From Ambrosia x helenae (Eukaryota; Streptophyta; Magnoliopsida; Asterales; Asteraceae): a DNA stretch of 64,000 bases. Within the stretch, counting starts at the first letter, position 1. Each line of letters opens with the position of its first letter. The stretch lies in contig CM061233.1 of the NCBI GenBank assembly GCA_030844895.1, positions 31,120,310-31,184,309 on the forward strand. Reading direction: 5' to 3'. Positions 32,935 through 47,036 of the stretch are shown here, piece after piece. The position numbers were made by a program, and so were the translations under genes. The notes beneath the pieces are model-generated. The model did no database searches. It was given only the letters and a program-made list of their open reading frames with translations, and was not told the origin of the DNA.

Positions 32935-35900
32935 CTAATCTTTATTATCTTTCTTTCTGCAATCAATTATTCTCCATATTTCTCTGACCATGGAGATCTT
33001 GAGCTGGTGAGCTTGTTGTTCTGTGAGAGGTCCTTGTTCTGGTTCAAGATGTTGAATTGTAAGAAGGTCTTTTGTTAAAAGATTCTTCAGTTCATCTATG
33101 TTTTTGAAGATCTTGAAAGAACGATCTCTTCTTGTGATCACTACTGAGTTTGATGTTGTGAAGGATCATTTCAAAATATTTACTTTAGACATGTCAAAAT
33201 CTAGAGTATAAGGGACCAAGCCCTTTTCTTGGTTTGTACCTGATTTTTGAGAATCTTCTATTTCAGTGACCATTAGATGGAATCTCCTTCTTTGTTCAAT
33301 GTTTACAACACTAGGTGTATCACTAGAAGTTGGAATGTGGTGTTCAGTGATTACCTTGGTTTGTTTTTTGTCTGTTATGGTTTGTATAAGTTGATATGCA
33401 TAAGTAGAAGGATCCCTGTATTGTGCGAGCTGAGGCTTTTCTTCAATAATGAAATCATCTTCAACAATAGTGTTGCCTTCAAGCAAAACCATTTTGAAGC
33501 CGGTCTTTACTTGTTCCTCTGGCTTCTTCTTGGCAGCAGGCCTTGTTAGGGTTTCTTTGAATGAACACCAGAAGTTTGAACTACCAAAGTTTGTGAAACT
33601 TATGAAGTTTTGAACTACTCTGGATTAGACATTTTTAAGGCCTTAAATTTCTTGTAAGTGCCCAGAAGATCAGCTTCTTTCCAATTTAATAATTGTGTTT
33701 TTGAACCATATTCATTGTTTGCCAGTTCTTGTATGATCTGGGCCCTCTTCAACTTTCTATCTTTCTCTGTGGCAAGTTTGTCAGATACAATCTGTGCCCT
33801 ATGTGTAAGCTCTTTAGTTGAGAGTCCCCTAAGTGAGTATTTCTTTGTTTTGTTGTTTTTGCTAATATAAGTCATCAGCTGTTGCCTTTTTTCTTCTTCA
33901 GCAATAAGGAGTTGTTGCTCAACAACCCTTTCTTCTTCTTCTTCTAACTCACTTAGCCTTTCTTCATTAGCTTGTAGTTTTTCATCAAAGCTCATATCTT
34001 CCCTTGCTACTAAGCTGTTCAAGATCTCATCTTCTATAGCCTTCTTCTTTGCTGCCTTTAAACTCTTCTCCATTTGTTCTGATGAGAATGATATGGGAGA
34101 AGGGTTCAAAACAGTTGTAGGAGTTGGAATAGGCTTTGGAATATCAGCTTGAATTGGTTCTAATGCTTTAGAAGGTTGTTCAAGTTCAGTATAGGAAGTA
34201 TCAACTACTGAAGTGTTGATCTGAGTATCAACTACTAAAGGATTGTCTTCAGTACTTCTGGGAATGTCTTTAGCAGTTTCTTTAGTGCCGTGGGAATTTT
34301 TTAGAGCTTTCTCTCTAAGGAGCCTTTCATGTTTCTCTTACCAGTCTTGTCTTTCTTTCAAAGCAATTCCTTGTCTTATCTTGACTGTTTCTTTCATTGC
34401 CTCCTTGAGTTGTTGTGCTTCTCTAGCCTTTTTATAGGCTTCAAGATTCAACTTTGTAGGTTCCTTGCTCTTGGCTGTCATCTCCCCCTTTTTAGCTTCA
34501 TCCACTTTTGGAAACCAAGGAGCAGGAGGTGCAACACCAGATAAGTGTTCAAGCTTCCTTCTATTGTCTTCAACCCTTCTGGAAAAGTCTCTCATCTTCA
34601 GATCTATGGCATTGTTGATCATCTCCATTTGTGTCTGGTTCTTCAACTCTATAGCAGTTGTAAAAGTTTGGAGATGTGAAGAGAGTAGCTGGTGAATCAT
34701 CTGGTATAAGGGACATTCTGGGCTGCATAGTTGGTTCAACTCTATGCTTGATGGCCGAGAGAATTGGGTAGGCTTTTGTGAGTGTGGAGGGTGTGTTTTT
34801 GGGTGATCCTCAGTATGAAATGGGGATGCCACTTTAAGGGAATTAGGGTTTAAGTGGTCTTTAACCTGATCCTTTGTGACTGACTCCTTGAGTACAGAGA
34901 AATTGGATTCAGGACCTTCACATTCAGCCGTCAATTCTTGTTGTGGAATGTTTAAAACATCATCCAAATTAATGTAATCATCTGAATCACTGACTACATC
35001 ATCAATGATGACTTCATCAGTTAAACCATGAGCTAGGCCCAACCTAGTAGTCTCATGAACCCCTTTGTCTTGGTTCTGGGGATTTCCTGCCTCAGGCACA
35101 AGGCCTTCATCAGCAGTTTCCACAAGTGAGGTCTTATATATGTTACTAATGTCCTCAAATTCACCACTTGGTGGTATAGGAGTAGTAGCCGCCTCAAATG
35201 TACTTAAAGACTCTATGTTTGGGCTTAGAATCCTTGGTTCCTCCTCATCTCTTAGGATAGAGCTGATAACATCCTCATCAATGTCCATTTCTGTGGTTTT
35301 ATCCCTTTTTATGTGGTGATTGGTGATTGACATTGCCTGATGGGATGTTTTGTTTCAGCCCAGAGAGAAATTGAGCAATTTCTACTGTTTGATGTGAAAC
35401 TTCTTGTTTAGTAGAAGGAAAGGTTTCAGTAGTTTCAAAAGCAGGGTTAGTAGTTATGGTCTTTTTGTGTTTCTTTCTTGAAAACTGAATAGAAATTTTT
35501 GCTCTTTTGGGGGTTGGAGATGGATGAGACTGAGAGGAAGTTTCAGTCACATCTTTTGGAAGTGCATATTGCACATCAGCAGTTTCAGGCATCTCAACCT
35601 CCTGAACTACCTTTCTATTAGGGTTGGTGGGTTTGGATTTTTGTTGTTTTGGCTGTTTAGGATTTTTAGGAGTGGGTTTGGATGATGTGGGTTCCTTGGG
35701 GACTGTGGCTTGTTCCCCTTGGTCATCTTCTGGCAGGCTAGCCGGTTTGTTATGCCTAGAGAATATTTGTGAGGTTAAAGGGTTTAAAACAGTTGTATTA
35801 CCCACAAGTGCCTCTCTTCCAAGTTCTTTAATAATACATTGCATAATGAACCTTGGATACAACAAAAATTTCTTTTTATCATTTTGGTGATGTAACACCA

Positions 35901-36441
35901 ACTCATTAAAGAAATATGATGATGCCCTGTAAGTAGTTTTATTCACAATGGAATGGAAAATGGGTTGTAAAGTTGAGGGCATCTGATCATATGATCCAGT
36001 TTTTGGATTCAAACACATGATTATGTAATGAAACAAAAGTTTGTATTTTGGATCAAAAAAATTCTTATAAATTGTAGCATGTGACAAAGTACCTTGGTAA
36101 CCACACTCAGTCATGGTTAATTGAATGGTTCCACTGGGAATTTCTTCAGGGGCTTCAGAATCATTCAGACCTAGTCTGATTCTCAGGGTTTGTGGTGTGA
36201 TTGCCATCACTTTCCCTTTGATCGATGTCTTCAGGGAAATGACTTTACCATTCACGGTAACAGTCTTAGCGTTTGCCCAGAACTCATTTAGAGTTTCAGT
36301 GGGGATTAGTGGGTCAATGGTGAACACCGTGTAAAATTGTGATTTTACAACTAAATCGATGATTTCGTCGTATTGGGACCAGATTGCATCTTTTTTGAAG
36401 TAGCCTATTTGATTGTGTCCCTGTTTAAGAACTAGAGCCAT
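32935..36441 (-). pseudogene. SIRE extra (env-like) ORF downstream of pol
   Basis: The start ATG at 36441 gives MALVLKQGHNQIGYFKKDAI. A conserved-looking globular domain of about 230 residues follows (NEFWANAKTVTVNG, ATIYKNFFDPKYKLLFH, KKFLLYPRFIMQCI), then Pro/Lys/Thr-rich tails. Farther on (34109-33615) is a charged coiled coil (KLQANEERLSELEEEEERVV). The frame shifts near 35310 (A-rich run) and 33500-33615, and has an in-frame TAA at 34338-34340. This type of ORF is annotated in Asteraceae genomes as 'synaptobrevin, longin-like domain protein', as I recall. Its role is unknown; I saw no clear signal peptide or membrane segment. Confidence 0.7.
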
Positions 36442-36896
36442 GGTTGTTTGATAGAATAGTTGCAGGTTTCAAAGAGAGTTTGAGAGAGGGAATTTTTGTG
36501 ACGATAAGTATGAAATGACTGGTTTTCAGAAGTTTATAACCGCCCTAGATCAAACTTCTGAAATAGGAAAAGACTGATTTGCCCTTTTGTTTAAAAGTTC
36601 TGATGAACAAATGTAGTTTCCTAGTTACTCTTCAGTAGTTTTGAAAAACTGATGAGTTTTTGTTTTGAAAACATCCAATTTAACTTATGATGATTTTATT
36701 ATCATCAGCAGTTTCTCTTTTCAGAAAATATTCCCGTACTGATGTTTTGTACATCAGTACTTTCTCTCTCTTTTGGTCATTAGAGGTTTTGTGAGAGATG
36801 AGTAACAAAAATAAGTGAAAGTGAATATGTGTAGAAAAATGAAAACACTAACAAAAATTACTCCAAATTTAGCATCCCAAGCATAGATACTAACCT
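36442..36896 (-). other. Spacer between RNase H and extra ORF of the SIRE element
   Basis: Non-coding; rich in AACTNCTGA-type motifs (near 36530, 36556, 36630 and 36707). Confidence 0.6.
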
Positions 36897-38549
36897 CTAA
36901 AAGGTTGTTGTGTCAAGATGTTTTGTAAAAATGTCAGCAATTTGATTTGTTGTTGACACATATTTGACCTCAATCTTGCCTTTTTCATAGCAATCCCTGA
37001 TGAAATGATACATGATTTCAATATGTTTTGTCTTTGAAAACTGAATAGGGTTTTGAATGATGCTAATGGTTGAGGTACTGTCTAAGGGCAATGGTGTCTT
37101 GGTCTCTTTGATTCGATAATAAAGTAATTGATTTTGAAGCCATTGTATTTGTGAAGTACAACTTGTAGCTGCAATATACTCTGCTTCAGCAGTTGATGTT
37201 GCCACAGATGTTTGCTTATGTGATTGCCATGACAGCATACAGTTTTCATTGAATTGACATCCACCAGATGTTGATTTTCTTGACATTTTACACCCTACAT
37301 AGTCACAATCTAAAAATGCTATCAATCTGGTACTGCTGATAGCAGGATACCAAATTCCTAGATTAGGAGTTCCTTTCATATATCTGAAAATTCTTTTGAC
37401 TGCCATAAGGTGTGATTCCCTAGGAGCTGATTGATATCTAGCACAAACACATGTTGAAAACATAATATCTGCTTTAGAAGCAGTTAGGTAAAGAAGGGAA
37501 CCTATCATACATCTATAGGTGGCTTGATCAACCTGTTTTCCTTGATCATCTAGTTCAACTTGTGTGGTTAGACTCATGGGAGTGGAACATGATTTACTGT
37601 CTTATAAAGAAAATTTATTCAATAATTTTTTAACATATTTAGATTAATGTATAAAAGTGCCATTTGCTTGTTTTTTTATCTGCAGTCCTAGAAAGTACTG
37701 CAGTTCTCTCATGGTACACATCTTAAATTTAGATTGCATGAGTTTCTTAAATTCTTCACACAGTTTTGTATTGGTTGAACAAAAAATGATATCATCAACA
37801 TAAATTTGAAAACGGAGGATGTGATTTCCAACATGTTTAATGAGAAGAGTTTTATCAATGGAGCCTCTTGTGAAGTGATTTTTGAGTAAAAATGTTGAAA
37901 GCATGTCATACCAAGCTATGGGAACTTGTTTTAGCTTATATAGAGCTTTGTCAAGTTTGTACACCCAATTGGGATGAGCAGGAACCTCAACCCCAGGTGG
38001 CTGACAAACATACACTTCCTCTTTTATTTTTCCATATAAAAATGCACTCTTTACATCCATTTGAAAAACTTTAATTTTGTTGGAAATAACATAAGCCAAG
38101 AATAACTTGATGGCTTCAAGCCTTGCAACCGGAGCAAAAGTTTCATCATAATCGATTCCTTCTTCTTGTGAGAAACCTTGGACCACCAGTCTTTCCTTGT
38201 TCTTGATGATTAAACCAGACTCCTGTTGTTTATTCCTGAAAACCCATCTTGTGCCAATTGGTAGCTTGTTAGGAGGCAAGTGACAAATTTACCAAACCTG
38301 TTGCTTCTTAAATTGCAGCAACTCATCCTGCATAGCTTCAACCCAATTGTTATCTTTGAGGGCTTCCTGGTACTTCTTCGGTTCCAACTGTGAAATGAAT
38401 GCTGAGAAAAAATAGAAGTTGGAGAGCTGGTTTCTTGTAAGTACCCTTGCAACAATGTCACCCATGATTTGGTCTAATGGATGATCTCTGTGTTCAATCA
38501 ATTGTAGATCTTGTGTTGTGGGAATGGGCTCTTGAACATCTTCAAACAA
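36897..38549 (-). pseudogene. SIRE RT and RNase H
   Basis: The RT entry segment (PKKYQEALKDNNWVEAMQDE) ends in a stop near 38289. RT proper (38279-37644) has LPIGTRWVFRNK, FQMDVKSAFLYG, DKALYKLKQVPIAWYD and QIYVDDIIFCSTN with the catalytic Asp pair. After another stop region, RNase H (37577-36897) shows AFLDCDYVGC, STAEAEYIAATSC, LDSTSTISI and FSKTKHIEIMYHFIRD, ending ADIFTKHLD. Domain order and spacing are normal, but at least two breaks prevent a continuous product. Confidence 0.9.
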
Positions 38550-39470
38550 ACTATTGAGGTCAATGATGTCTGGTTCAGCTGTTTGTACAACTTTAGCAGT
38601 TTTGGGAACTAAATCATAAGTTTGTGGTAAATTAGCAGTTGTTTGGTTTGTTGAATCAGATGTTTGTGAAACTTCTGATGGTTTGGGAGTTGATTTTACT
38701 GCATTTGGAGTCCATGATGGAGGACCATCATCAAACCCTTGATCACCATAATAAGTGGGTTTAGATGAAGTGATGGCAGTCTTCTCAGGTCCGAACTTAA
38801 AACTGTCACGATTAAAGAGTTCAGCAGGATGTTCTGGAATGAGTGTGTGTTTTGACTCATTGAACTTGACATTTAGTGTTTCTTCAACTACCTTGGTTCT
38901 GGAATTGAAAACCTTGTAGGCTTTTCTTGTGGAAGAATAACCAAGAAAGTAACCTGAATCAACTTTTGCAGCAGATTTTGAAATAGAGTCTTTGATATTC
39001 AGGATACAACATTAACATCCAAAGGCCCTGAAAAGGGAGATTAAAGGCTTGATTCTATGAAGAATTTCATAAGCAGTCTTGGAATGTCTTTTGTTTACAA
39101 GGACTCTATTTTGAACATAACAAGCTGTGTTGACAGCTTCAGCCCAGAAATAAAGAGGTAGGCCTGGATCTGCTAACATTGTTCTTCCTGCATCAATCGA
39201 TGGTCTATTCTTCCTTTCTACCACACCATTTTGTTTAGGAGTTCTGGGAACACTGAACTGTTTAACAATCCCTTTAGACAGGCAGAATTCATCCAGATTT
39301 TTTGTTCCTGAACTCTGTCCCATTGTCACTCCTGATGACTTTGATAGAGAGAGAATACTATTTCTCTACTTGTAGAATGAAGAATTTAATAATATCAGCT
39401 GCCTCATCCTTGAAAAATAAGAAGACCCATGTGAATCTTGAGTAGTCATCAATGATGACCAAGCAGTACT
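38550..39470 (-). pseudogene. SIRE integrase, broken
   Basis: Pieces in sense order: IIDDYSRFTWVF, RSDNGTEF (second acidic residue), then PKQNGVVERKN (Glu), FWAEAVNTACYVQNRVLV and LFRAFGC. After FGC the frame breaks. The stretch to 38550 holds a degenerate Ser/Thr/Pro-rich C-terminal linker full of AACTNCTGA-type motifs. The catalytic residues are recognisable but spread over several frames. Confidence 0.85.
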
Positions 39471-40171
39471 ACTTCTTACCAAGGCAAATGATTTTGACTG
39501 GCTCAAATAAGTCCATATGGAGTAGTTGAAGACATGCAGTTGTTTTTAATTCTTCAATAGACTTATATGAGGACTTATGCTGCTTTCCCTTAAGAAAAGA
39601 AACACAGTGTTCTTTACACTGGTATTCCTTTAAGGGTAGACCTTTGACCAAGCCCATTTTAGTGACTTTATTTATGGTTTTAAAGTTCACATGGCCAAGT
39701 CTCCTATGCCAAAGGTCTGTTTCTGAAGTTGATGCCTTTGAGAAGAAACAGGCCGTGTTGTTCAATACATTGTCCTTTTCAATGTCCACTGCATAGACAT
39801 TGCCACATCTTTTGGCAACTAACAAGGTATGCTCTTCTATAATATTCTCTATCAACTTCTGGCCTTCTGGTGATATAATCTTGCATGTTGTTTTGGTGAA
39901 AAAGGAAGAATATCCTTTGTCACACATTTGAGAGACACTAAGCAAGTTGTATTCCAAGTTTTTAATTAGATTGACCTTATCAAATTGCACTTGACCAGAG
40001 GATATATTGCCATAGCCTAGCACATATCCATTTGGCATTATTCCTAAAGGACACAAATCCTTCTCTTTGGCTTAAAAAATTGCTGATCAGGTACCTGCAT
40101 CCTGTCATGTTCATTGAGCCTCCACTATCTACATACCAAATGCTGTTTAGACCTTTGGAGACCCTCTGCAC
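39469..40171 (-). pseudogene. SIRE protease and integrase zinc region
   Basis: It starts right after the gag stop, in another frame (VSKGLNSIWYVDSGGSMNMT; DSG active site). A frameshift near 40056 precedes VLGYGNISSGQVQFDKVNL and YNLLSVSQMCDKGYSS. The zinc region WHRRLGHVNFKTINKV ... CKEHCVSF has Phe where the intact copy at 63.8 kb has the last Cys, so this finger is damaged. A stop follows LGKK near 39470. Confidence 0.88.
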
Positions 40172-40182
40172 AAAAGAGTAGA

Positions 40183-41456
40183 TTAGTCAGTTTTAGGAAC
40201 GCAAGCCATTTTGGCTTTGGGTTTACTCTTGAGAACAAGAAGAGTAGCAGTTTGTTGTGGACCATTTTTAGAAATCCATGTCATTTTAGCCATGGACTTG
40301 CTTTTGAGCTCAATGGTGGAGTCTTTTTGAAGTCTACCATCAACTTTGGTCATCAGTAGTTTGACCATATTCATAAGATCTTTAACCTCAGCAGTTTGTG
40401 AAACTGCTGATGGTTTGGGTCTAACTACTGAGGAAGAATTTTGAGAAAAAGGATTTGGTTTAGATTTAGTCTTTTTTCTGAGAAAATGTGTTACTTGGTT
40501 GTTGTTTGTTGGGATAGAAAGTATTTTCAAAATCTTGTTTGATTTGTTTTCCCACAACCAATTGTAAAATCTTCTTATTGTACTGATTTTCTTTTCTGTA
40601 TCTACAAAATTCTGTTATGTGGTTAAACAGACCACATACTTCACATGGTTTTGCCTTTCCTTTCAATTTTATATTTTCAGGAGTTTTGGAAGGCAGAGTA
40701 CTAACATTTTCAGTGTCTTGAATTAGGTCATCAGCAGTTTTCAGGGTCTCAACTCCTGATGTAGATGAAACTACTGATGTCCTAATGTCAGTAGATTCAA
40801 CTTCTACAGAACTTTCACTTGTATTTTTGAGAAAGTTCTGATGAAAAGATATGCATTCTTTCATATCAGAAATTTTATTTTAAACTATTTTACTCCCATC
40901 GTCAGTAGTTTGGGAGTAAAACCAGTTGGTGATTCTGTGTGGTTATACCCTATGCCAAACTTAACATTTGATGCAGTTTGTTTGTTAAGCAACATTTGGT
41001 AATCCCTACATGACTCAACCCAATTTTCATAGTCAACCTTGGTGTTAGCAAGCTCTTTTCTGACATTTCTTAGGTTTTCAATCATGCTTTTTATTTGTGC
41101 TTGGGTTTCAATAGCATTATTTGTTAATTTAGAAATTTATTTTGTTTTTGAAGCACGTTTTCTTTCTAAATCACATTTCATTTGAGTGTATTTTCTCCCT
41201 GAGTCATTGGCTTTTCCTTGTAGGTGCACATTTGTTTCTCTTATTAAAGCAAAAGATTATTAAAGCAAAAGATTGTTTACATGATTTTGAGCAAGGCTTT
41301 AAAAGAGATTCTTTTGATACCTGTGATAAGACATAATTAGAGGAGCATCCCTCAAAAGCCATTAAGGCAAAATTCTTTCTACCATTATCAGGTTCTCCCC
41401 AATTGATGTTAAACATTTTGTTGTCTGCATCAGGACTGCATTCAGTGGTGTCATAT
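40183..41456 (-). pseudogene. SIRE gag, 3' part with second zinc knuckle
   Basis: Sense reading from the LARD2 insertion: INWGEPDNGRKNFALMAFEG, a coiled-coil-like stretch, GIGYNHTESPTGF, and a CCHC knuckle CEVCGLFNHITEFC near 40640. A Lys-rich end finishes ACVPKTD and a TAA at 40183-40185. Frameshifts lie near 40466, 40870-40885 and 41100-41200. It aligns with 61985-63212 of the plus-strand copy. The stop and the frame change into protease are the same in both copies. Confidence 0.88.
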
Positions 41457-41591
41457 TGTAACATTCACAATCTTTTCTATGATTTATTTACCATTTTAAG
41501 GCCTAAAGTGGCAATATTTCAAAATCGCATAAACCATAATTTAAGGTAACTTTTGGTGTAATATTGTAACAACATGAGTTAACAAACTTTG

Positions 41592-41637
<46 letters not shown>

Positions 41638-43369
41638 AAATCCTATGAATTTATTTAATTTTTTTTATGTCAATACTTTAAAGAACGTTAAAAAAAATCA
41701 AAACTTTTGATGTACATTAAATGTCCAAATACAATATCTAGAAAATCCTTGGAAACAAATAAAATTAAATAGTATTTGTGGTTTCATAAAAATTGTCTTG
41801 ATTAATGAATTAAATTATTTTAAGGAGAATTTTAATGGTAACATAAACAGGATATTAATACTATCGGTTTCATTCAACCCAAGGCTCATTATGGTAGTAA
41901 TGGCCCAAAAATTTGAATGTTATAAATATCAAATTATATTCTTGAAACTAAAATAATTTGGTCAACCTCATATCTCCATACTAATATCTTCGGTATCTCC
42001 GTTGATGGGCAACACTTTAGATGATCTCAAAAGCTCACCAAAACTTCAATATGGGATTATGTCGAAAGATTTGTAACTTCTACAACAAAATAATCCATGG
42101 TAAATTTTCTTATTCATCAGCTACATGATTTTTGTAACCAAATGGTGTTCACCAATTTTTTCACAAATAGGCAATTAATTATAAGTGAAGAAGATGAGTA
42201 CTTATGGGTTATTTAAAACCATAAAGCCAATATGGCGTACATATATATTATTTTTCACGAATTGATTTTGTATTCTAAATGAGTTTTACACTTGATTTGT
42301 TATATGAACGTACAATATTGATTTTGACATGAACTTCTTTTAAATTTTACGAACAAAACTAATAATTTTATTAGCCATTCTCTGAAACAAACTCATGAGA
42401 TCTTGGAAAACGACATATCAAACACCCACATCATGAAATCGGTTCACTAGATTGATTTTGATTCTTTTAGGACACTTGATGAATGAGCCAACACCTCATA
42501 TAGTTAATTAATGTTGTTAAAGTAATAAAATAGATAAATCAAAAGTAACAAATTTCGCACGAACACCATAACTATTAAATAATATTAGTGGATATTAAAT
42601 CATTTTGTTAATCCACTTAGGTGCAAGCATAAGTCTATGATTCTTCTCTAGTTCTTGCAAGTTCATTGTCTCGACCAACGTGAGTATACTTATCCCCTTT
42701 TTTTCATTTTTACACTTTGGGGGTGATTCATGTACACATATTAAACATACACGTGCACTTATTAATAAACGTTTTACATACAATTCATATACGTGTTATG
42801 CTTTGATTTCTTGTGCGTTGTGCTTAAACATAAACGTAGTATACTTGAAATCATTACAAAATCATTAACTTAGCTAGCCGTCTTTAACAATGGATGGCAC
42901 TATTTGGATTGACAACCCGCCTAGTGGAATATACCTATGTGTGTGGGAAGTCCTAAGTCATTGTTAATGCTTTAATCTTTGTCACGTATGAGGTTTGATT
43001 TTGACCCGCATTATGTACTTAGGTGTTTTCCATATTTGCCTTGAATAAGTCATGACACATGAATTGTAAATCATTTTCTTTTAACTTATATTATACGTAT
43101 ACAAACTGAGTATGCTTACCAACATTACTTATGTTAACAAAATATTTTCGTACATGTTTCAGGTTGATTGTTGAGATATGTCATGTAGGACATGTGGACT
43201 TAGTAAAGACTTAATCAAGACAACATGTGGATCAGTATTTGTGCTTGATGATATCTGTAATTGTAACTTGAAGCATTGAATAAAATATTTACACTTTAGT
43301 ACCATGAGCTTTTGAACAATCGTCACTACGTGACACCTCGATGTTTCCGCCATCGGTTCGGGTGTTACA
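41457..43369 (+). repeat. LARD2 5' LTR
   Basis: It matches 47037-47186 plus 52584-54351. It contains an (ATT)n microsatellite near 41597-41636 and the predicted intron at 42680-43162. A few percent divergence from the right LTR by eye. Confidence 0.95.
42680..43162 (+). other. Predicted LTR-embedded intron (LARD2 5' LTR)
   Basis: Donor CCAAC|GTGAGTATAC is followed by TTATCCCC. The branch-like TTAAC has its A at 43137. The acceptor TACATGTTTCAG|GTTG ends at 43162. Length 483 nt. The element is on the plus strand, so these signals sit on its sense strand. Confidence 0.6.
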
Positions 43370-43372
43370 GAT

Positions 43373-43385
43373 TGGTATCAGAGCC
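43373..43385 (+). promoter_or_regulatory. LARD2 primer binding site
   Basis: TGGTATCAGAGCC on the plus strand, three bases after the left LTR; tRNA-iMet type. Confidence 0.9.
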
Positions 43386-46300
43386 GTGGTTATAGGGAAT
43401 TAGGTTATTAGTAAATGACCTAGACTATAACTAAGAACCTATACTTGACCTTACTTATGCTTATTTGCTCCGCTAACCTTTCTCGTGTGTAACCTTTCAT
43501 TCTTTCCCCTCCCTCTCTCCATTTCTTTTTTTCTTCATCATGGACTTTGAGGATGATTTCACTTTGGAAAAGGTCTAGATTTTGGAGCATGTTCTATATT
43601 ATTGGCTTAATTGTCTAACCTCGTTTTTCATTGATTTTATCCCTTCAAAGTGTTGAACTCTACGTGAGAGAACACATGCAATCTGAAAGGGTGAAAGCGT
43701 GCATGTACACTAGATTTTCTGGCATAGGCAAAGTATAGCGCATAAATCCAAATCAACCGACGGACCTGTTGTGCTTACCTGGAGATTCCTGGTGTGAGTG
43801 TCCACTCATAGGCTAAAGCACGTATTCATTAATCCCCAATTGAGTTTGATTCCTTGAACAGTTAAAGTTTTTGTTGGGTCTTATTACTAGACAGGAACAA
43901 TCCAATGTTTTATGTTCCATCGTTGATCTCTAGTTTTCATAATGAACTGCTTTATACATTATACCCCATGAGTTTCATGTTGCATTTTATAATTATATTT
44001 AAGTTTCGGTTTTCATAATAATAGAATATATAAATTTCTTATTCCAAATATTTTTATAAACATATGATTCCTTGCGTTGGATTTTTGAAAAATATCATAC
44101 TGGCGTCTCATAACCTTTGTCGTTATTACTCTTTGCTACAATTTCCCTTCCATGATCATTCATGGTTGTTTAGTGATTTTTGTCACTATACTTAGTCAAA
44201 TCGATTGTGAACTCAAATTTCGTGATTCTTTATGAATGGTTTTTGTGATGTTTTTCCATGACAACACAAAAGTAAACTCATTTGGTCTAGTGAATGTGCT
44301 AATACCCCACAAGTTTATAATCATTTTTGCTTTTCTTGTACTTTCAAATTCTTTTCATTGACTTATTCGTGGGAGGCTTAGTTCATACCCTGAAGAAGTT
44401 AACCCATCACCATTACTATGCTAAACAGATTTCTATCAACATCCTCAACCTAGTGTCTGACACAAAGTTTTAGGATGTCCTGATCAACCATTGAAAGGAA
44501 AAACTCATCTATTTAACCAAAACTTATATACACTTACTTCTCATATTCAGTACATTAGACCACTACAACAATCCTTTATACAAACAACCCTCCATATCCC
44601 ATTATTATATCCCAATGGCACAATACCTCACCATCTAATATTGGAAGGATACTCTCGTTCATCTAGTAAAATTTTATGCAAACCATAGTACACTATAGCT
44701 GACCTACTACCTTGTGTCGGGACACAGTCTAAACTCAAACAGGATGCCTTGACAATTTCCATATTAGTCTTATCAAATACTTTATTCACTCATGGTTTCT
44801 TCAAACTACCTACCATTAACGGTTGGTGGTAATAAGTATTTTGAAATTACTCACGTCTAACTTGTAGTTTGGGGTGTACAAAACTGACAAAAAATTTAGA
44901 TATACAAGAATTTTCTTAAAAATTTATCAGGGCACCTGGGATCATCCTTAATTTTATCCAAACAACCACCTTTCAACACGTGCCAAGTAAAAGTCTGCAA
45001 GCGAACCAAAAGACGTGAGCCTTATTGGTCAATTAGGGAGCAGCTTCATCACCTTGATATCAACGCGGAGAGATTTCATTTAACACATTCGTTTTATTTT
45101 TACAAAAAAAAAAAATCCTTCTTTTGTATGGATTTTAATTAGGTATTTGACATGTTTGAGTTTCAACTTTAATTTCAATAATATGTGTTAATCATGTGTT
45201 TTCTTATAATTGATGGAAGTTATAGCCCTATAACATGTAATGCATGAGTCTCTTGTAACACAAAAATTTTCTAACATTTCTCAAAACGCGAGATTCAATT
45301 TTCTTATTCAAAGTGATTAACATGGTCCTTTGTGATGTTTAAAATCAAGGAATTTTCTTAAAACCTACAACTCTGATTTATCTTCTGATTCTCATGTAGA
45401 CTTGGAAATTGGAACTTCACCTTAAATTCGATCTTTGATCATTACACTTTCCACACTCACATATTTCCTTAAACTCAAAATCATTAGACAAGATCAATTT
45501 GTACTTTATGTTTAAAAAATGGAAATTCTTAACATGCTATCGTTTCATCAGGATGTTACATAAATGTTGATCTAAATTGCAAGTTGTTTATCATCTTGCA
45601 TAGATTCTGTATGCCTTAGTCTTCATGTTATAGCTAGAATTTACGTGAATCTTAATTACACAAAAACAACCAACATGTTTATTTGTGTTACGATCTTCAT
45701 ATATATATATATATGTATATATATATGTGTGTGTGAATGTTATAATTAGTTTGATACAATATTGTGCTACATGATTACATATGCCTTGTTGATACCTTAT
45801 TTCCAAAATACGTGATATGTGGACATTAATTATATGATTTACTTATAAGCAATCTTAATACCTACATATTCTTGGATTCAAAATTTGTTAGTAAGATAGG
45901 TTATTCATATCCTTGAACTAAACATGTGTAAGTTTCTCTTACATTTGGAATGTGTTTTCGACTTGAGGGAAACTAAACATTTACTTACTCTGTCACAATG
46001 TGTGTCTAGTGTCTTGTAGTCTAACGCAGGGGATGGGTTAGCTTAGGAGGTGAACCTGGCGAAGGGAAGGACCTCATCATACCCTAGTTGTGCGTAAAAC
46101 ATGACACCCCTCTTTTTGCATAGTCTTCAATCTTTTAGTCATTTTAGTGTGTTGAGTTAGCGTAATAGAAGGACATAGCACCCCAATGTAAGGTAAATTG
46201 GCGATTGCGGCCCGGAACGTAATCACGAATTTACAGGTACATTAAGGTGGTGTGAAATTCTATTAGGGTTTAGGAGAGATTCTCAATATATTTTCGACGT

Positions 46301-47036
46301 ATCAAAGGTGTGGTGGGTTAGCTGCGGTACACCCTATATATAAGCATTGATGGTACATTAGGAATGAAATTGGGAATCAAACCAAAAACAAACCCTAGTA
46401 TGTCCTTGTCTAGAATATTCCTTTCAAACCTAAACTTAAACAATGTGTTTGACTTCAACCTCTATTCTTTGGTGAAAGTGATAGTCTCTATGAAGTTCTT
46501 ACCATTCATCTAAATCCTGAGTAATCTTAGTCAGTGACTCAATCGCGGTCATTCTCTCCATGGTCCAAGCTTGTATCGTGCTCCCGTTAACCATTACTAG
46601 TAGGAGTTAGTGCTACTACAATCTTGAGAAGTTCGCAGTTTTCCTTGGACCTCGATCGTTCTGGTAGACTTTAAAAAAACAACCATCTATCAACTTTCAA
46701 ATCCATCTTAGAACACATGATACTTTCATAGTTCAAGATTTTTGTTTTTCCTAAACCTTGCTTTATAATATGTAACAATAGTTTCATTTTATCATATGCC
46801 ATCAAAGTCATTTAATAGTTTTACTGATGTGTTTAATCAAGAATAATTAAAACCTTTACTTTTTTCTCAATCTTAACTTAAAACGTTTGACAAACCATTC
46901 TTAAATTTCTCAAACTTTGCGTTTTCCTAAACAATCATAAAAGTGTATCAATATTTTAACCGTACCTTCAAACCAAATTTAATAGTTTTCCTGTAAAAAA
47001 AAAATTAAAGACGAAATTTCCTAAAGTATGGGAGAC
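43386..47036 (+). other. LARD2 interior, no coding sequence
   Basis: About 3.65 kb, AT-rich, with a TA microsatellite near 45700-45728. Only short ORFs, without retroelement motifs. The purine run AAAGTATGGGAGAC just before 47037 is a weak polypurine-tract candidate. Confidence 0.75.
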
